Positions 1 to 8,325 are shown, numbered from the stretch's first letter. The stretch is DNA of 64,000 bases from Muricauda sp. SCSIO 64092 (GCF_023016285.1 NZ_CP095413.1:3427001-3491000); one strand, 5' to 3'. Numbers and translations: made by a program. The notes: a model not told the origin generated them from the sequence alone.

Positions 1-654
1 TTTACCGGGATACTGCAGCAATGCCCCGAAATAGTCCGGAGTAAGATCAAACTCTTGATGGTCTCCAATGACAAGTTCTATATTGAGCGGTGCCGACCGT
101 GTTTCCAACAAACTCAAGGTCTGTGGCAGGACTTCCTCGGAGACAAAAAACTTCAGTACGTTGTGCTTCTTTTGCTGTCTTGACCTTACATCAAAAAGCA
201 TGGTCATTGCTTCTGCAGCGGCCGTACTCTCGTCCAGTAAGGAAGCATTGGCAATTTCCATACCTGTCAAATCCGTAACAACGGTTTGAAAATTGAGAAG
301 GGCCTCCAACCGCCCTTGTGCGATTTCTGCTTGGTATGGGGTATATGCCGTATACCAGCCAGGATTCTCCAAAATATTTCGCTTTATGACGGAAGGGGTC
401 ATACTTTCGTGATATCCCAAACCAATGTAGGATTTGAATATGCGATTTTTTTTGGACAGGGCCTCAATAAGGTTTAGAAACTCAGGTTCACTCAAGGCTT
501 CTGGAAGATTTAAGTTTTCCTTCAATAAAATATCCGAAGGAATGGCCTGCTCAATCAATTCATCCAATGATTCCACTCCAACGATTTCGAGCATTTTTTT
601 GAGGTCTTCCTCCCTTACGCCTATATGGCGGATTGCAAAAGATTCCGTGTTCAT
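1..654 (-). CDS. gcvP: Glycine dehydrogenase (P-protein) of the glycine cleavage system, N-terminal part
   Basis: The gene starts at 654 on the minus strand and runs off the left edge, so only the first 218 residues are seen. The product begins MNTESFAIRHIG, the characteristic opening of GcvP, and continues with YTAYTPYQAEIAQGRLEALL and the GMEIANASLLDE segment typical of the family. GcvP is the PLP-dependent decarboxylase that, with GcvH, GcvT and lipoamide dehydrogenase, splits glycine into CO2, ammonia and a one-carbon unit on tetrahydrofolate. The lysine that binds PLP lies beyond the window. A good Bacteroidetes promoter with a palindrome lies just upstream (677-711), so the gene is probably the first of its transcript and may be repressor controlled. 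Confidence 0.96.
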   Translation of the reverse strand, partial: MNTESFAIRHIGVREEDLKKMLEIVGVESLDELIEQAIPSDILLKENLNLPEALSEPEFLNLIEALSKKNRIFKSYIGLGYHESMTPSVIKRNILENPGWYTAYTPYQAEIAQGRLEALLNFQTVVTDLTGMEIANASLLDESTAAAEAMTMLFDVRSRQQKKHNVLKFFVSEEVLPQTLSLLETRSAPLNIELVIGDHQEFDLTPDYFGALLQYPGK

Positions 655-676
655 TAGCTATGAAAAATAAAGTGCC

Positions 677-711
677 CAAAATTAGGGAATAATTCCCTGA
701 AATGGCCCAAA
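677..711 (-). promoter_or_regulatory. Putative gcvP promoter
   Basis: Read on the minus strand, 684-677 is TAATTTTG, an exact match to the Bacteroidetes -7 box TAnnTTTG. A TTTG lies at 711-708, 23 bases upstream, at the long end of the accepted spacing. The predicted start of transcription is about 20 bases before the gcvP start codon. A perfect palindrome occupies part of the spacer. Confidence 0.6.
684..698. promoter_or_regulatory. 15-bp palindrome in gcvP promoter, possible operator
   Basis: AGGGAAT-A-ATTCCCT is a perfect 7-base inverted repeat around one central base. It sits between the -33 and -7 elements of the putative gcvP promoter, the position where a dimeric repressor would block RNA polymerase. 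No regulator gene lies beside it in the window. That it is an operator is inferred from position and symmetry only. Confidence 0.4.
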
Positions 712-770
712 TTACAGCGGGTGTTCCATCAAAGTTTTTAACTTAAAGTTAATCTAATGGTGTAGCATAT

Positions 771-778
771 TACATTTG
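771..778 (+). promoter_or_regulatory. -7 promoter box immediately before the UbiA-like gene
   Basis: TACATTTG matches TAnnTTTG exactly. It ends four bases before the ATG at 783, so transcription would begin at or next to the start codon. No clear TTTG is seen 19 bases upstream. Confidence 0.45.
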
Positions 779-782
779 TTGA

Positions 783-1607
783 ATGTTGATTTTTAGGAGA
801 TTATTCCGATTTTATATCAATGCCAGTATACATGTGGCCTTGGCCGTCATTTCCCTATATGCCCTAAATGCCCAAAACTTAAACATTTCAATCAATGTCC
901 ACGTAACGGGTTTTCTTTTTTTTGCCACTATTGTTTGTTATAATTTTGTGAAATACGAGGTGGAAGCGGATAAATACCTCGTTGTTGCAAAACCCTCACA
1001 TAAACCCATTCAGGTTTTAAGTTTTTTGGCCTTTGGGATTTCCTTATACTTCCTTTTTCTATTGCCCCTACAACTTTGGATCGTTATTGGAATTTTAACG
1101 GTTATTTCTGCACTTTACGCCATCCCCTTTCTTCCGAGTTCAAGGAATTTGAGGAGTCTAGGCGGGCTTAAGGTTTTTTTGGTTGCCTTGGTTTGGGTAG
1201 GTTTTACCGTGGTGCTTCCGGCGGCTGAACATCAACTTGGGTTTTCTGAACAAGTTTTGTTGCTCGGAATTCAGAATTTTGTATTGATATTAATATTGAT
1301 TTTGCCTTTTGAAATAAGGGACCTGGAATATGACAAACCGGAATTAAGAACATTGCCCCAACGCTTTGGGGTATCAAATTCAAAATATATTGGATATGTT
1401 TTATGTTTGTCTTATTTGGGTCTAAGATTGATAAGTGATGGGTGGGATTCAAAGCGTATGATGTATAGTTTAGCCGTCTTTGGTCTATTGGTTGCCGCGC
1501 TATATTTCACCAAAGAAGGCCAATCCAAATACTATACCTCTTTTTGGATTGAGGGGATTCCAATTTTTTTGCTACTGGTTGATAGCACTATGGATAAGTT
1601 GATCTAA
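783..1607 (+). CDS. UbiA-like prenyltransferase family membrane protein
   Basis: A 274-residue polytopic membrane protein with about eight or nine hydrophobic segments. The general layout is that of UbiA-type prenyltransferases, which join an isoprenoid chain to an aromatic or other acceptor in the membrane. A polar NFVKYEVEAD segment follows the second helix where the first Asp-rich motif normally lies. EIRDLEYD near residue 180 resembles the second DxxxD motif. The first motif is clearly not the canonical NDxxDxxxD, so the substrate, and even catalysis, is uncertain. The gene stands alone and overlaps the converging sigma-factor operon by four bases at its stop codon. No alternative start exists before the first helix. 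Confidence 0.65.
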   Translation: MLIFRRLFRFYINASIHVALAVISLYALNAQNLNISINVHVTGFLFFATIVCYNFVKYEVEADKYLVVAKPSHKPIQVLSFLAFGISLYFLFLLPLQLWIVIGILTVISALYAIPFLPSSRNLRSLGGLKVFLVALVWVGFTVVLPAAEHQLGFSEQVLLLGIQNFVLILILILPFEIRDLEYDKPELRTLPQRFGVSNSKYIGYVLCLSYLGLRLISDGWDSKRMMYSLAVFGLLVAALYFTKEGQSKYYTSFWIEGIPIFLLLVDSTMDKLI

Positions 1608-1834
1608 CTGTTCTCCTCGAGCACTTTTTTTAATTGCTCTTTGTCTTTTTCAGAAAGGGTTTGAAGATTGGCATGTTCACATAAAGACGTAAGCTTGGTG
1701 TTCTTTGCGGAAAACTGGGCCAGCTCCTTACTAAAGAATAGATACACCTTAAGTTGCAGTATTTCCCACCAAGTGGCTTCTCCATATTGACTTTTGGTGC
1801 AAATTTCCTTTGCCTTTTCACGAGATATTTTCAT
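1604..1834 (-). CDS. Small putative anti-sigma-like protein with degenerate zinc site
   Basis: A 76-residue protein (MKISREKAKE start at 1834, directly after the sigma gene; an ATG at 1855 inside the sigma gene would add seven residues). It resembles the short cytosolic proteins that follow ECF sigma genes in Flavobacteriia. From memory, those carry an HxxxCxxC-like zinc site in the middle, followed by a conserved NTKLTSLC segment. Here the NTKLTSLC part is kept, but the expected histidine and paired cysteines are replaced (YLFFSKELA). If the protein binds the upstream sigma factor it probably does so without zinc. It is translated with the sigma gene and ends tail to tail with the UbiA-like gene. 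An anti-sigma role is inferred from position. Confidence 0.6.
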   Translation of the reverse strand: MKISREKAKEICTKSQYGEATWWEILQLKVYLFFSKELAQFSAKNTKLTSLCEHANLQTLSEKDKEQLKKVLEENS

Positions 1835-1838
1835 ACGT

Positions 1839-2408
1839 CTAAAACCAATTTTCATTCATACACCCCATAAGGGCAGTCCTTGCTCTGTGTATCATCACCC
1901 ATAGATTGGACGGATTAATTCCCAATTCATTACAGATGTCTTCAGTACTCATGCCTTGGATGGTTTTCATGCTAAACACGGTAGCCTGTTTTTTGGGCAA
2001 TTTGGAAAGGCAATCCTGTATGGCCATTCCTAATTCCTCATTTTCGATGGAGTCGTCGCCCCCTTTGCTAAAAGGGTCGGCAACGCGCTCTTCCAACCAA
2101 TCACCTTCGCCTTCGTCGGAGGAATAATTAATCCTTACTTCCGCCTTTCCTTTTTTTGAATTTATTTTTCGGTAATGGTCAATTACCTTGCGCTTTAAAA
2201 TAGCAATTAACCATGTTCTTTCGGCAGCATCGCCCTTATAATTCTTGGCCGATTTTAATCCGGCTATGAACGTATCCTGAACCAGATCCTTGGCCAATTC
2301 GGAATCACTTACCCTGGCTATTGCGTAGTTAAAGAGGTAATCGGCATAAAGATCGACCCAATTTTCAGGATGTAACTGATGGACTGGCATTGTATTATTT
2401 AGAGACAT
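1839..2408 (-). CDS. ECF-type RNA polymerase sigma factor
   Basis: A 189-residue group IV sigma factor. Region 2 is seen in the first half (YADYLFNYAIARVSDSELAKDLVQDTFIAGLK, then RTWLIAILKRKVIDHYRK). A charged linker of about 35 residues follows. Region 4, which binds the -35 element, is in the last third (LPKKQATVFSMKTIQGMSTEDICNELGINPSNLWVMIHRAR). The start chosen is the ATG at 2408; the codon before it is TTG. It directs RNA polymerase to a small set of promoters, unknown here, and is followed by its likely regulator at 1604-1834. The family is certain; the regulon is not visible. Confidence 0.92.
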   Translation of the reverse strand: MSLNNTMPVHQLHPENWVDLYADYLFNYAIARVSDSELAKDLVQDTFIAGLKSAKNYKGDAAERTWLIAILKRKVIDHYRKINSKKGKAEVRINYSSDEGEGDWLEERVADPFSKGGDDSIENEELGMAIQDCLSKLPKKQATVFSMKTIQGMSTEDICNELGINPSNLWVMIHRARTALMGCMNENWF

Positions 2409-2667
2409 CAAAAGTAGTAGATTTTGGTTAATGATTCTTGTTATATTCCGTACAAATGAGCGAGAAAGAAATCACAAGAAGTTCACGGTCACAAACTTTG
2501 GGGATCTATTAACAAACCGACCGCAATCACATTACAATAAAGTTTCAATAGTTTGAAAAAAGTAACGTGCAGAAACAATGCCTATGGACGTTAAAGACAA
2601 ATCAATAGGTGCAATGCCCTGGATTTCCCGGACAAACCACAACCAAATTGTTGGCTAAATAGTTGGT
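2409..2667. other. Intergenic region, nothing recognised
   Basis: This 259-base gap separates the sigma factor gene from the M3 peptidase gene; both are on the minus strand. It must hold the promoter of the sigma gene and the end of the peptidase transcript, but no exact TAnnTTTG box, hairpin terminator, repeat or convincing reading frame was found. Confidence 0.5.
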
Positions 2668-4692
2668 TCAATCAGCTTTTAACAAACCTGCGCGTTCCAA
2701 CAAGGCTTCCAATTGCGGTTCCTGCCCCCTAAAACGTTTGTAAAGCGCCATGGGATTTTCCGTACCCCCTTTTGAGAGTACGTGGTCCTTGAACTTTTTA
2801 GCGATTTCAGGATTGAAGATACCATGCTCCTTAAAGTAGGCAAAGGCATCGGCATCCAGTACTTCGGCCCATTTGTAGCTGTAATATCCAGACGAATAGC
2901 CCCCTTGGAAAATATGGGAAAATGCGGTGCTCATACAGGTCTCTGGAGTATCTGGATACAATTGGGTGCCCTCAAATGCCTTACTTTCAAATTCCTTCAC
3001 ATTTTTGATGTCCGATGGATCCTGACTATGCCATGCCATGTCCAACAACCCAAAACTAAGTTGGCGTAAGGTCTGCATGCCTTCTTGAAAAGTGGCGGAC
3101 TCCTTTATTTTTTGGACCAGTTCCATAGGGATCGACCCTCCTGTTTCATAATGGTGGGCAAACAGTTCCAAGGCCTCCTTTTCATAACACCAATTTTCCA
3201 TCACTTGACTGGGCAACTCCACAAAATCCCAATACACCGATGTCCCCGAAAGGCTTGGATATGTGGTATTGGCGAGCATACCGTGAAGGGCATGGCCAAA
3301 TTCATGGAACAATGTGGTCACCTCACTAAAAGTGAGTAGGGAAGGTTTGCTTTCGGTAGATGGGGTAAAATTGCAAACATTGGACACATGTGGGCGCACA
3401 TTTTTCCCATTTTTTCGGAATTGTGATTTAAAGGATGTCATCCAAGCCCCACCACGTTTTCCCGGTCTGGGATGAAAGTCCGCATAGAACAATGACACAA
3501 AGTTTTGGTCAGCGTCATAGACCTCAAAGGTTTTTACCTCCTCGTGGTACGTATCAATATGGGAAACTTCCTTAAAAGTGAGTCCAAACAGCTTTTCGGC
3601 AACTTTAAACACACCGTTGATGACATTTTCCAGTTTAAAATAGGGTTTAAGCCGTTCATCATCCAGGTTGAAAAGCTTTTGTTTCAGCTTTTCCGAATAG
3701 TAGGCCCCATCCCATTTTTGAATGTCCTCAATACCGTCCATCTCCTTTGCAAAGGCCCTTAATTTCTGAAACTCTTTTTGTGCTGCCGGCCTCGCTTTTT
3801 CCAGAAGTTCGGTAAGAAAGTCCATCACCCTTTTCGGGGAATTGGCCATGCGTTCTTCGAGCACATAGTGCGCATGGGTCTTATATCCAAGTAAATTGGC
3901 CCTTTCATGCCGGAGATTGGTAATCTTAAGTACATTTTCCTGATTGTCCAATTCATCACCATGAAACCCCTTACTACCAAAGGCAAGGGACAACTTTTTT
4001 CGAAGTTCCCTGTTTTTGGCATACTTCATAAAGGGAATGTAGCTGGGGTATTGCAGTGTAATGATCCATCCATCCTTTTTTTTGCTTTTTGCCAATTGGG
4101 AAGCGGCTTCTTTTGCACTTTCAGGAAGCCCTTGAACATCGGTCTCTTTGGTCAAGTGCAGCTCATACGCATTGGTCTCAGCCAGAACGTTTTCTCCAAA
4201 TTTTAACTTGAGTTTAGCCAATTCCGCGTCTATTTCCCGAAGTCTGGTTTTCTTTTCTGGTGGAAGATTGGCACCATTTCTACTGAAACTTTTATAGCGT
4301 TTTTCCAAAAGTGTCCTTTGTTCTTTATCCAGTTTTAGGTTTTCCCTTTCCCCAAAGACGGATTTAACCCTTTGGAACAAACCTTCATTCAGGGTAATGT
4401 CATTACTGAACTCTGAAAGTAATGGGGATACCTCTTGGGCGATTTTTTGGATTTCATCGTTGGTTTCGGCAGAATTCAAATTAAAAAACACACTGGAGAC
4501 CCTATCCAATTGATATCCGGAATAGTCCAGGGCCTCTATGGTGTTTTCAAAAGTTGGAGGTTCGGGATTGTCAACAATGGTATCAATTTCACTCCTTGTC
4601 TTTTCAATGGCCTTCAGAAAGGCGGGTTTAAAGTGCGCGTTTTTGATTTTTGAAAAAGGGGCCGTATCAAAGGGTTGAAGTAATGGATTCAT
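2668..4692 (-). CDS. M3 family metallopeptidase (oligopeptidase A / peptidyl-dipeptidase Dcp type)
   Basis: A 674-residue zinc peptidase from the MNPLLQPFDTAPFSKIK start at 4692, which matches the usual family start; an ATG at 4716 would add eight residues. The HEFGH zinc motif is at about residue 463, with the downstream YWDFVELPSQVMENW segment that carries the third zinc ligand. The protein has no signal peptide, so it is probably cytosolic and degrades short peptides left by other proteases. Whether it removes C-terminal dipeptides (Dcp) or cuts internally (OpdA) cannot be told from the sequence. Upstream lies a 17-unit heptamer array, then purE on the same strand. Confidence 0.93.
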   Translation of the reverse strand: MNPLLQPFDTAPFSKIKNAHFKPAFLKAIEKTRSEIDTIVDNPEPPTFENTIEALDYSGYQLDRVSSVFFNLNSAETNDEIQKIAQEVSPLLSEFSNDITLNEGLFQRVKSVFGERENLKLDKEQRTLLEKRYKSFSRNGANLPPEKKTRLREIDAELAKLKLKFGENVLAETNAYELHLTKETDVQGLPESAKEAASQLAKSKKKDGWIITLQYPSYIPFMKYAKNRELRKKLSLAFGSKGFHGDELDNQENVLKITNLRHERANLLGYKTHAHYVLEERMANSPKRVMDFLTELLEKARPAAQKEFQKLRAFAKEMDGIEDIQKWDGAYYSEKLKQKLFNLDDERLKPYFKLENVINGVFKVAEKLFGLTFKEVSHIDTYHEEVKTFEVYDADQNFVSLFYADFHPRPGKRGGAWMTSFKSQFRKNGKNVRPHVSNVCNFTPSTESKPSLLTFSEVTTLFHEFGHALHGMLANTTYPSLSGTSVYWDFVELPSQVMENWCYEKEALELFAHHYETGGSIPMELVQKIKESATFQEGMQTLRQLSFGLLDMAWHSQDPSDIKNVKEFESKAFEGTQLYPDTPETCMSTAFSHIFQGGYSSGYYSYKWAEVLDADAFAYFKEHGIFNPEIAKKFKDHVLSKGGTENPMALYKRFRGQEPQLEALLERAGLLKAD

Positions 4693-4737
4693 TGAAGTTT
4701 CTATTGAGTGGGACATAACCTGGGGTTTCGTTTGATG

Positions 4738-4856
4738 TTAAAGGTTAAAGGTTAAAGGTTAAGGGCTAAGGGCTAAGGGTTAAGGGTTAAGGGCTAAGGG
4801 CTAAGGGTTAAGGGCTAAGGGCTAAGGGTTAAGGGCTAAGGGCTAAGGGTTAAGGG
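4738..4856. repeat. Perfect-period heptamer array, 17 units (YTAARGG)
   Basis: Seventeen uninterrupted 7-base units fill the gap between the M3 peptidase gene and purE. Three TTAAAGG units come first. They are followed by a mixture of TTAAGGG and CTAAGGG, much of it in a 21-base higher-order pattern of one TTAAGGG and two CTAAGGG. The units vary only at the first and fifth bases, and the period never slips. It resembles a telomere-like microsatellite but lies inside a bacterial chromosome between two genes on the same strand. Function is unknown; expansion by replication slippage would explain the form. Confidence 0.95.
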
Positions 4857-4900
4857 TGTCGTCCATTTTAGGTTTATGGCGAAACCTTGTTTCCCATTCG

Positions 4901-5392
4901 TTATTTTTTGGTTTGCACTTCTTTTGCACCGGCGATCACCTTTTGTTTCAATCCTTCTTTGTACACCTCAACTTTATCTCGGACACATTTGTCCGAACTT
5001 CCAATAATCTGAGCTGCTAAAATCCCCGCATTTTTTGCACCGTTAAGGGCTACGGTCGCCACGGGTACGCCACCGGGCATTTGGAGTATGGACAATACGG
5101 AGTCCCATCCGTCAATTGAATTGGAGCTTTTTACGGGAACACCAATCACTGGTAAGGGGGAAAGGGAGGCCACCATACCCGGTAAATGTGCTGCGCCACC
5201 AGCACCCGCAATAATGACCGAATATCCGTTTTTGTGGGCATTTTTACCAAATTCGAATAACTTTTCAGGGGTGCGGTGGGCCGATACAATATCTACATCC
5301 ACTTCAATATCAAATCCTTTTAGAATATCTACGGCATCCTGCATGACCGGAAGGTCACTGGTGCTACCCATAATAACGGCTACTTTGCTCAT
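4901..5392 (-). CDS. purE: 5-(carboxyamino)imidazole ribonucleotide mutase
   Basis: PurE class I, 163 residues. It moves the carboxyl group of N5-CAIR to carbon 4 to give CAIR in de novo purine synthesis. The family signature is complete: MGSTSDLPVM near the start (nucleotide-phosphate loop), SAHRTPE with the catalytic histidine, and AGAGGAAHLPGMVAS. Its start overlaps the purK stop by four bases (ATGA), so the two are translationally coupled. The reverse order purK-purE and the pairing of a class I PurE with PurK are typical of bacteria. Confidence 0.98.
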   Translation of the reverse strand: MSKVAVIMGSTSDLPVMQDAVDILKGFDIEVDVDIVSAHRTPEKLFEFGKNAHKNGYSVIIAGAGGAAHLPGMVASLSPLPVIGVPVKSSNSIDGWDSVLSILQMPGGVPVATVALNGAKNAGILAAQIIGSSDKCVRDKVEVYKEGLKQKVIAGAKEVQTKK

Positions 5393-6543
5393 TTACTGAT
5401 AACTTTTATTTTGTCCTTTACTTGTTGGGCAATCTCCCTGGCACGTTCAATATTTTCGTGAACTATGGTTACATGTCCCATTTTTCGGAAGGGCCTTGTC
5501 TGCTTTTTTCCATAAATATGGGGGGTTACCCCCCTTTTGCCAAGTATGTCCTTAATATGTTCATAAACAACATCACCACTATGCCCTTCCGCACCTACCA
5601 GATTGACCATGACCCCGGCAACTTTACTGTCCGTTTTACCTAAGGGAAGCCCCAAAATACAGCGTAAATGTTGTTCAAACTGGTTGGTATAGCTGGCTTC
5701 TATACTATAATGGCCACTATTATGGGGTCTTGGGGCCACTTCATTGACCAAAATTTCATCCTCATGGGTTTGGAAGAGTTCTACGGCCAAGAGTCCTACA
5801 TGGTCAAAACTCTCGGATACTTTCAGGGCCACTTCCTGTGCTCTTTTGGCAACGGTTTCATCAATTCGTGCCGGGCAGAGAACATATTCCACCTGGTTCG
5901 CCTCTGGATGGAATTCCATTTCCACAACGGGATAGGTTTTGGTTTCCCCCTGGGCATTTCGAGCTACAATAACGGCCAGTTCATTTTTAAAGTTCACGAA
6001 TTGTTCAGCAATGCATTCCACATTGGGCAAACCTTTCAAATCCTCGATTTCTCGAATGATCTTTACCCCCTGTCCATCATAGCCAAACTGTGCACTTTTC
6101 CATACAAAGGGCAATTGCAGTCCGCCATGGGCTATACTCTCCTTAATTTCGGAAGTATAGGCAAATCGGGAAAAATCCGAAGTGGGGATGTCATGGTCGC
6201 GATAGCTCAACTTTTGCTTCGCTTTATTCTGTATGGTCCGCAATACCTTGGACTGTGGATAGACCGTAACCCCTTCCGCCTCCAATTTTTCCAGAGCGTC
6301 CACATTTACGTTTTCAATCTCGATCGTAAGTACGCCCACATCCTTTCCAAAGTTGAAAACGGCATCTTCATCCAATAGATTTCCCTGTACAAAATCATTA
6401 CAGGCTATTTTGCAAGGTGCTTCTGGCGAAAGATCCATTACCTTGGTAAAAACGTCCCATTTGCGGGTTTCATAGAGCAACATTTTGCCCAATTGTCCTC
6501 CACCCAGTATTCCTAATTTAAAATCCGATGAGAAATAATCCAT
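5389..6543 (-). CDS. purK: N5-carboxyaminoimidazole ribonucleotide synthase
   Basis: A 384-residue ATP-grasp enzyme that carboxylates AIR with bicarbonate and ATP to give the substrate of PurE. The N-terminal nucleotide-binding turn LGILGGGQLGKMLL is at residues 8-22. The ATP-grasp core (QLPFVWKSAQFGYDGQGVK, then AVELFQTHEDEILVNEVAPRPHNSGHYSIEA) is intact. The ATG at 6543 is chosen because upstream codons (to 6612) are not homologous and overlap the putative promoter. It overlaps purE by four bases. Confidence 0.97.
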   Translation of the reverse strand: MDYFSSDFKLGILGGGQLGKMLLYETRKWDVFTKVMDLSPEAPCKIACNDFVQGNLLDEDAVFNFGKDVGVLTIEIENVNVDALEKLEAEGVTVYPQSKVLRTIQNKAKQKLSYRDHDIPTSDFSRFAYTSEIKESIAHGGLQLPFVWKSAQFGYDGQGVKIIREIEDLKGLPNVECIAEQFVNFKNELAVIVARNAQGETKTYPVVEMEFHPEANQVEYVLCPARIDETVAKRAQEVALKVSESFDHVGLLAVELFQTHEDEILVNEVAPRPHNSGHYSIEASYTNQFEQHLRCILGLPLGKTDSKVAGVMVNLVGAEGHSGDVVYEHIKDILGKRGVTPHIYGKKQTRPFRKMGHVTIVHENIERAREIAQQVKDKIKVISK

Positions 6544-6562
6544 ATCGCAATTGAAATGGGGA

Positions 6563-6570
6563 CAAAAATA
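6563..6570 (-). promoter_or_regulatory. -7 box for purK-purE
   Basis: On the minus strand this reads TATTTTTG, an exact TAnnTTTG match, 20 bases before the purK start. The -33 element is not clear. The divergent hpt-adk gene begins 86 bases further on. Confidence 0.4.
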
Positions 6571-6655
6571 CGCGGAATTCGTGATTCCATTGGAATTGGA
6601 CCTGTAAAACACATCCTAAAACACTATCTTAGCGCCCCTCGTTTAAAGGATTTCG

Positions 6656-7762
6656 GTGATAAAGTTACATGATAAATATTTCGAGCCATTTTTAAATGAA
6701 GCTGAAATCAAAGCTGCTGTTAAAAAGATAGCACAGGAGATTGCTGCGGATTACAAGAATGAAGTGCCAATTTTTGTTGGTGTACTCAACGGGGCCTTTA
6801 TGTTCGTTTCGGATCTCTTAAAAGAATATCCCCATCCTTGTGAGGTAACTTTTGTGAAATTGAGTTCCTACCACGGGTTGACCTCCACCGGCATTGTGGA
6901 AACCCTATTGGATGTTTCCGAAGATATTGAAGGGCGCAGTATCATTATCTTGGAAGACATCATTGACACGGGCAGGACATTACAAAAGTTAGTGCATTTG
7001 TTTTCGAAAACCCATGTAAAGGAATTTAAGATTGCCTCACTTTTTTATAAGTCCGAAATCTATAATGGGGAATATACCATTGATTATGTAGGGCTTGAAA
7101 TACCCACTAAATTCATTGTAGGCTACGGACTTGACTATAATGAGCTTGGAAGGAATTTAAAGGAAGTTTATCAATTAAACCAGACCAATATGATTAACCT
7201 AGTTCTTTTTGGAAAACCAGGAGCTGGAAAAGGGACCCAGGCGGGATTCCTAAAGGAAAAATACAATTTGAAGCATATTTCCACAGGAGATGTGTTTCGC
7301 TACAATATCAAGAATGGCACGGAGCTGGGCAAATTGGCCAAATCCTATATCGATGATGGTGATCTGGTGCCGGATGAGGTGACCATAAAAATGTTGCAGG
7401 ACGAAGTAGAGAAGAACCAGGATGCGGCAGGGTTTATTTTTGATGGATTCCCACGAACAACGGCCCAGGCCCAGGCCTTGGACAATTTTTTAGAGAGCAA
7501 GGACATGCAGGTAAATGCCACTATTGCCTTGGAAGCGGATGATGAGATTTTAATACAGCGGCTGTTGGAAAGAGGAAAGGAAAGCGGCCGCAGTGATGAC
7601 CAGGACGAAAACAAAATCCGTAACCGTTTTGATGAATACAACGAAAAGACGGCCCCGCTAAAGGACTACTATCAAAATCAGGGCAAGTTCCACTCCGTCA
7701 ATGGAATTGGTGGTATAGCCGAAATTACCGAGCGATTGGGCAAGGTAATCGATGAATTGTAG
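6656..7762 (+). CDS. Fused hypoxanthine phosphoribosyltransferase - adenylate kinase
   Basis: A 368-residue protein made of two complete enzymes. Residues 1-175 are HPRT: GVLNGAFMF, VKLSSYHGLTSTG, the PRPP-binding EDIIDTGRTL at about 100, and GLDYNELGRNL near the end. Residues 179-368 are adenylate kinase: the P-loop GKPGAGKGTQ from about 186, DGFPRT, and a short lid of the non-zinc type (GRSDD). The junction methionine (ATG at 7190) would be the normal start of a free kinase. HPRT makes IMP or GMP from salvaged bases; the kinase balances AMP, ADP and ATP. The start is GTG, with AAAGGA six bases before it. It lies back to back with purK-purE, so purine genes cluster here. Confidence 0.95.
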   Translation: MIKLHDKYFEPFLNEAEIKAAVKKIAQEIAADYKNEVPIFVGVLNGAFMFVSDLLKEYPHPCEVTFVKLSSYHGLTSTGIVETLLDVSEDIEGRSIIILEDIIDTGRTLQKLVHLFSKTHVKEFKIASLFYKSEIYNGEYTIDYVGLEIPTKFIVGYGLDYNELGRNLKEVYQLNQTNMINLVLFGKPGAGKGTQAGFLKEKYNLKHISTGDVFRYNIKNGTELGKLAKSYIDDGDLVPDEVTIKMLQDEVEKNQDAAGFIFDGFPRTTAQAQALDNFLESKDMQVNATIALEADDEILIQRLLERGKESGRSDDQDENKIRNRFDEYNEKTAPLKDYYQNQGKFHSVNGIGGIAEITERLGKVIDEL

Positions 7763-7764
7763 GA

Positions 7765-8325
7765 GTGGCTCGAATCTTTCCATTGGTATTCTGCCTATTT
7801 CTTTGTTTTTCCTGTAATCCTGAATTACAGTGGAAAGAGGATATTTTGCAAGAGGTGATTGCGTATGACGGGCAGGCCCAAGAACTCAAAGCGGAATATC
7901 CGGTAGATTCAGGTTCATCAACCGCCATTCTAATAAAGCCCTATCGAGAGGGGAATGGACTGCAAAAAACGGTTTTTCGCCACATAAGGGAAGGCTATAT
8001 TTATTTTGAAAGACATATTTATTTTAAAGGGGAGCGGGTGCTTTACGCCCATTATATCGGAGTTGCCCCCAGAATAGCAAAACAGAACGGGAAAGTCTCC
8101 GGGAGTTCGGATTTTTTGTTGTTCAGCAAGCAATACTTCTTTGAACGGGAAGGAATTGGAATCAGACGTAGCCGTCAATTGATTTCCGAGCAATTTAAGC
8201 CAAAGGATTCCGTACTTCCCCTATTGAAGGAGGTAATTCCGGAGGAAACAAAAATATACCGGGAGGAGTATCTGGAGATAAACAATTACTTTAGGGAGGT
8301 AATGTCATTAGAGGAGCTGAAATGA
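7765..8325 (+). CDS. Hypothetical lipoprotein between adk and obgE
   Basis: A 186-residue protein with a signal peptide and a probable lipobox ending at Cys17 (CLFLCFSC). No known domain is recognised. The mature part is mixed alpha/beta, with aromatic-rich strands ([21 protein letters not shown]) and a basic middle. The only start in place is GTG, two bases after the hpt-adk stop. Its own stop overlaps obgE in an ATGA, so it is translated as part of that operon. Placement between a nucleotide kinase and the Obg GTPase says little about its job; an envelope role is inferred from the lipoprotein signal. Confidence 0.75.
   Translation: MARIFPLVFCLFLCFSCNPELQWKEDILQEVIAYDGQAQELKAEYPVDSGSSTAILIKPYREGNGLQKTVFRHIREGYIYFERHIYFKGERVLYAHYIGVAPRIAKQNGKVSGSSDFLLFSKQYFFEREGIGIRRSRQLISEQFKPKDSVLPLLKEVIPEETKIYREEYLEINNYFREVMSLEELK

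Noticed and set aside
4738..4856. CRISPR array or telomere
   Set aside because: There are no spacers between the units, so it is not CRISPR. It is inside the chromosome between two ordinary genes, so it is not a linear chromosome end.
5668..6378. A 236-codon plus-strand frame opposite purK
   Set aside because: It is antisense to a complete, well conserved purK and has no recognisable features of its own.
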